A stretch of DNA of 43,496 nt, taken from assembly GCA_900315955.1 (NCBI GenBank), contig ONBC01000009.1:1-43496 (forward strand). Direction: 5' to 3'. A model generated the notes under the pieces. The model worked only from the letters and a program-made list of their open reading frames with translations. It was not told the DNA's origin and made no database searches. The stretch comes from an uncultured Prevotella sp. (GTDB taxonomy: Bacteria > Bacteroidota > Bacteroidia > Bacteroidales > Bacteroidaceae). Position 1 is the first letter of the stretch. Every line of letters begins with the position of its first letter. Shown one piece after another: positions 41,262-43,496 of this stretch. A program made the position numbers and the translations under genes.

Positions 41262-42602
41262 ATGCCAGAGAATAACAATACAGACAACCAGAAACCGACT
41301 ATCCTCGATTTCGGTGACCCAGATAAGGAAAATAGCATCATCAAAGTGATTGGTGTCGGTGGTGGCGGTGGCAATGCCGTTAACCACATGTACCGTGAAG
41401 GCATTCACGACGTGTCTTTTGTGCTCTGCAATACAGACGCACAGGCACTGAACGACTCTCCGGTCCCCGTTCATCTCCAGCTTGGTAAGGAAGGGCTTGG
41501 AGCCGGCAACCGTCCTGCACGAGCACGCCAGGCTGCCATGGAGAGCATAGATGACATCAAGCGCATGCTCGATGATGGTACGAAGATGGCGTTCATCACC
41601 GCAGGTATGGGTGGCGGCACTGGAACGGGTGCAGCTCCGGTCATCGCTCAGGTGAGCAAGGATATGGGCATCCTCACAGTGGGTATCGTCACGATTCCTT
41701 TCCGTTTCGAGGGACCTAAGAAGATCAACCAGGCGCTCGACGGTGTGGAGGAGATGGCAAAACACGTCGATGCGCTGCTCGTTATCAACAATGAGCGTCT
41801 TCGACAGATCTATCCCGAGCTGACCCTTGTCGATGCCTTTGGAAAAGCTGACGATACGCTCTCTGTGGCCGCAAAAAGTATTGCGGAGATCATTACGACC
41901 CACGGACTTATCAACCTTGACTTCAATGATGTTAAGACTGTGCTCAAAGACGGTGGCGTAGCTATCATGAGTACGGGTTACGGCGAAGGCGAGGAACGCG
42001 TGAAGAAAGCTATCGACGATGCGCTCAACTCCCCGTTGCTCAACGATAACAACGTGTTCAACTCGAAGAAGATCCTGCTCTCTATCGCCTTCTCCAGTGA
42101 GAAGAAAGAGAACCAAGGCTTCATGATGGAGGAGATGAACTATGTCAACGACTTCATGGCGAGGTTCGGTGAGGATTTTGAAATCAAGTGGGGTGTAGCC
42201 ATCGATCCGGAGTTAGGCAAGAAGGTCAAGGTCACAATCCTCGCTACAGGTTTCGGTGTGGAAGACGTGGAGCCGAAGGAGGAGCGTTCACGTAGAGACA
42301 ACGAAGACCGTAAGCGCGCCGAGGAGGAAGAGGAAAAGAAACTCAAACGCCAGGAGCGCATCGAGCACTACTATGGCGGAGACGGCAACAATTCGCTTCG
42401 CAAGCGGCGTCCTCATATCTTTATCTTCAAGCCCGATGATCTCGACAACGATGACGTCATCCTCGCCGTAGAGACTACGCCGACCTATAAGCGAACACGT
42501 CCCATGTTAGAAGATATCCGCAAGCAAGGCTCAGGCAGCTCCCAGGACGATGCTGCGGACGAGAAGAGTGAGGCTCAGCCCAGCGTCATCAGTTTTGCAT
42601 AA
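41262..42602 (+). CDS. ftsZ: Cell division protein FtsZ
   Basis: A 446-residue tubulin-like GTPase that forms the division ring. KVIGVGGGGGNAVNHM opens the nucleotide fold; the tubulin signature GGGTGTG is at 117-123; NNERLRQIYPELTLVDAF and the T7-loop region LDFNDVKTVLKDGG (catalytic Asp for the next subunit) are intact. After the core comes a charged linker rich in R/E/K (EERSRRDNEDRKRAEEEEEK region). The extreme C-terminus, PSVISFA, is the likely docking peptide for FtsA. A strong hairpin lies 15 bases after the stop. Confidence 0.97.
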   Translation: MPENNNTDNQKPTILDFGDPDKENSIIKVIGVGGGGGNAVNHMYREGIHDVSFVLCNTDAQALNDSPVPVHLQLGKEGLGAGNRPARARQAAMESIDDIKRMLDDGTKMAFITAGMGGGTGTGAAPVIAQVSKDMGILTVGIVTIPFRFEGPKKINQALDGVEEMAKHVDALLVINNERLRQIYPELTLVDAFGKADDTLSVAAKSIAEIITTHGLINLDFNDVKTVLKDGGVAIMSTGYGEGEERVKKAIDDALNSPLLNDNNVFNSKKILLSIAFSSEKKENQGFMMEEMNYVNDFMARFGEDFEIKWGVAIDPELGKKVKVTILATGFGVEDVEPKEERSRRDNEDRKRAEEEEEKKLKRQERIEHYYGGDGNNSLRKRRPHIFIFKPDDLDNDDVILAVETTPTYKRTRPMLEDIRKQGSGSSQDDAADEKSEAQPSVISFA

Positions 42603-42617
42603 GACAGAGAACAATAG

Positions 42618-42660
42618 TGCCAGTGCAGAGGGGTTCATAGGAAATGACTCTGCACTGGCA
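42618..42660 (+). terminator. Hairpin after ftsZ
   Basis: A perfect 13-bp stem, TGCCAGTGCAGAG / CTCTGCACTGGCA, with a 17-base loop, followed by TCTTTAG. It probably ends the dcw transcript or reduces readthrough into the yqeY-like gene. Confidence 0.75.
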
Positions 42661-42704
42661 TCTTTAGTAGATTCGCCTAACAATAACAATAATAACTGTA
42701 TATC

Positions 42705-43157
42705 ATGGAATCATTATTCGATCAGGTTAGCAAAGGCATCCGCGAAGCCATGAAAGCACACGACAAAGTGCGTCTTGAAGCGCTCCGCAATGCAAAAAAG
42801 GTGTTTCTCGAAGCAAAGACGGCTCCGGGAGCCAATGATACCCTGCCCGATGACAAGGCAATGAAACTGTTGCAGAAGCTCGTCAAGCAAGGCGAGGAGA
42901 GCGCTGATATCTATACAAAGGCCAACCGTCCGGAGCTCGCCGAAGGCGAGATGGCACAGGTCAATGTCTATAAGGAGTTCCTTCCTAAGCCGCTTTCAAC
43001 AGAGGAGATAGAGGCTGCCGTTAAGGAGATTATCGCGCAGACCGGTGCCCAAGGCATGAAGGATATGGGCAAGGTCATGGGGCAGGCTACGAAGCAGATG
43101 GCCGGCAAGGCTGATGGTAAGGAGATCTCTACCATCGTGCGCAAACTTTTAGCTTGA
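42705..43157 (+). CDS. GatB/YqeY domain-containing protein
   Basis: A 150-residue soluble helical protein of the YqeY family, related to the C-terminal tRNA-interacting domain of GatB. SLFDQVSKGIREAMKAHDKVRLEALRNAKKVF opens the first helical bundle; AEGEMAQVNVYKEFLPKPLSTEEIEAAV and GMKDMGKVMGQATKQMAGKADGKEISTIVRKLL end the second, with the conserved DMGKVM and ADG motifs. The stand-alone protein has no settled function; a tRNA or aminoacyl-tRNA link is suggested by GatB. It follows ftsZ by 102 bases and a hairpin, so it may be separately transcribed. Confidence 0.93.
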   Translation: MESLFDQVSKGIREAMKAHDKVRLEALRNAKKVFLEAKTAPGANDTLPDDKAMKLLQKLVKQGEESADIYTKANRPELAEGEMAQVNVYKEFLPKPLSTEEIEAAVKEIIAQTGAQGMKDMGKVMGQATKQMAGKADGKEISTIVRKLLA

Positions 43158-43166
43158 ATGTTTTAC

Positions 43167-43192
43167 AATGGCCGGCCTTGGTGCCGGCCATT
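43167..43192 (+). terminator. Hairpin terminator after the yqeY-like gene
   Basis: A perfect 10-bp stem AATGGCCGGC / GCCGGCCATT with a 6-base loop, 9 bases after the stop. GC-rich stem and position fit a terminator; only a short T-rich tail follows. Confidence 0.75.
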
Positions 43193-43233
43193 GCTGTTCT
43201 ATCGCCAAAGCACCTGTTTTTCTCTTACTTCTA

Positions 43234-43270
43234 ACCTCAATTATTCAAAATGACCTCAATTATTCAAAAT
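43234..43270. repeat. 18-bp direct repeat upstream of the leader promoter
   Basis: ACCTCAATTATTCAAAAT occurs at 43234-43251 and again at 43253-43270, period 19. It lies 28 bases before the -7 box at 43299 and could be an operator. Confidence 0.85.
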
Positions 43271-43298
43271 TATTGACTAACCATTAGAAACTTTTTCA

Positions 43299-43306
43299 TA
43301 CCTTTG
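43299..43306 (+). promoter_or_regulatory. -7 promoter box of the leader transcript
   Basis: TACCTTTG fits TAnnTTTG; ATTG at 43272-43275 is a possible -33 with a 23-base spacer, slightly long. The transcript would begin about 45-50 bases before the small ORF at 43359. Confidence 0.6.
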
Positions 43307-43358
43307 CGGTCAGCTACACTGCGAAAAATTATCAAAACTATATAAAACTGAATAAGGT

Positions 43359-43415
43359 ATGAGTTTACTAATGGTTGTCGAGCTGTTGGTTGTCCTGCGT
43401 AAGCATTCAGTATAG
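43359..43415 (+). CDS. Leu/Val-rich leader peptide (18 aa), probable branched-chain amino acid attenuator
   Basis: An 18-codon ORF encoding MSLLMVVELLVVLRKHSV. Ten of 18 residues are Leu (5) or Val (5), with Leu-Leu and Val-Val pairs at residues 3-4, 6-7, 9-10 and 11-12. AAGG sits 3 bases before the ATG. A promoter lies upstream, and two hairpins lie at and after the stop (43411-43430, 43431-43468). This is the layout of ilv/leu leader peptides, whose translation measures charged Leu/Val/Ile tRNA. The regulated gene would be beyond the window edge. It could be chance, since the ORF is short, but composition plus context support it. Confidence 0.6.
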   Translation: MSLLMVVELLVVLRKHSV

Positions 43416-43468
43416 GCCGTCTTTCCTATAAGCTGTAAATTTCCGACCTTTGCCGAAAATTTACAGCT
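43411..43468 (+). promoter_or_regulatory. Two-hairpin attenuator-like structure
   Basis: A first hairpin, TATAGG / CCTATA with an 8-base loop (43411-43430), overlaps the leader ORF stop codon. Directly after it a perfect 12-bp stem AGCTGTAAATTT / AAATTTACAGCT with a 14-base loop (43431-43442 and 43457-43468) is followed by TTATGTTTAAT. The second looks like a terminator. AGCTGT of its left arm is repeated inside the leader ORF (43381-43386), which might offer weak alternative pairing; no strong antiterminator is evident by eye. Confidence 0.6.
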
Positions 43469-43496
43469 TTATGTTTAATCTCAACGAGAATAACCA

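Overview
The window looks like a chromosomal segment of a Bacteroidales bacterium, most likely a Prevotella-type organism (Prevotellaceae). The evidence is the repeated TAnnTTTG (-7) promoter boxes typical of Bacteroidota, weak or absent Shine-Dalgarno sequences, and Bacteroidota-specific families: a DUF4292 lipoprotein, a Bacteroidota FtsL-like protein, a DUF3109 protein, a GlsB/GlsA-like acyltransferase pair, a secreted M6 protease with a sorting-domain-like C-terminus, and AAA-ATPase/PD-(D/E)XK proteins. No rRNA, tRNA, CRISPR array or transposase was found.

Layout. 1-3.5 kb: three ATPase/nuclease-like genes of the lineage-expanded AAA/PD-(D/E)XK type, the first cut by the window edge. 3.5-9.2 kb: a DMT-family permease, an M6 metalloprotease, an SGNH hydrolase, uracil-DNA glycosylase (ung) and a Cys-rich DUF3109 protein, all on +. 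9.2-13.1 kb (-): gyrB, then an orphan rhamnosidase-N-like secreted protein overlapping an AraC regulator. 13.1-18.3 kb (-): the dut - TPR - DUF4292 - EnvC-like operon, with a long heptanucleotide repeat array between envC and gyrB. 18.4-25.4 kb: dgt (+), then on - a GlsA/GlsB-like pair and a cutC - transglutaminase pair. 26-42.6 kb (+): the division and cell wall (dcw) cluster mraZ-rsmH-ftsL-ftsI-murE-[inserted four-helix-bundle gene]-mraY-murD-ftsW-murG-murC-ftsQ-ftsA-ftsZ, followed by a yqeY-like gene. The last 250 bases hold a promoter, an 18-codon Leu/Val-rich leader ORF and a strong hairpin, and read as an attenuator for a gene beyond the window.

How the genes work together. The dcw cluster supplies lipid II precursor synthesis (MurE, MurD, MurC, MraY, MurG), septal peptidoglycan synthesis (FtsW, FtsI) and the division scaffold (FtsZ, FtsA, FtsQ, FtsL). 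MraZ heads the cluster, and a 10-bp-periodic AAAGTGG array directly upstream is a textbook MraZ box. The EnvC-like protein, with a degenerate LytM domain, probably belongs to the same process. Dut, Dgt and Ung together handle dUTP/dGTP pools and uracil in DNA.

The least ordinary features are: (1) a compact element between murE and mraY, a four-helix-bundle (23S rRNA intervening-sequence/bAvd family) gene bracketed by inverted arrays of a 7-base repeat, starting exactly at the murE stop and ending 2 nt before the mraY start; (2) a 180-bp array of the same 7-base repeat starting at the envC stop, without a gene; (3) the probable branched-chain amino acid attenuator at the right edge; (4) a 22-bp tandem repeat set with a perfect inverted copy upstream of mraZ; and (5) a hairpin element found twice at identical spacing between genes. 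All functional statements come from reading the sequence and knowledge of the families; no database search was run.
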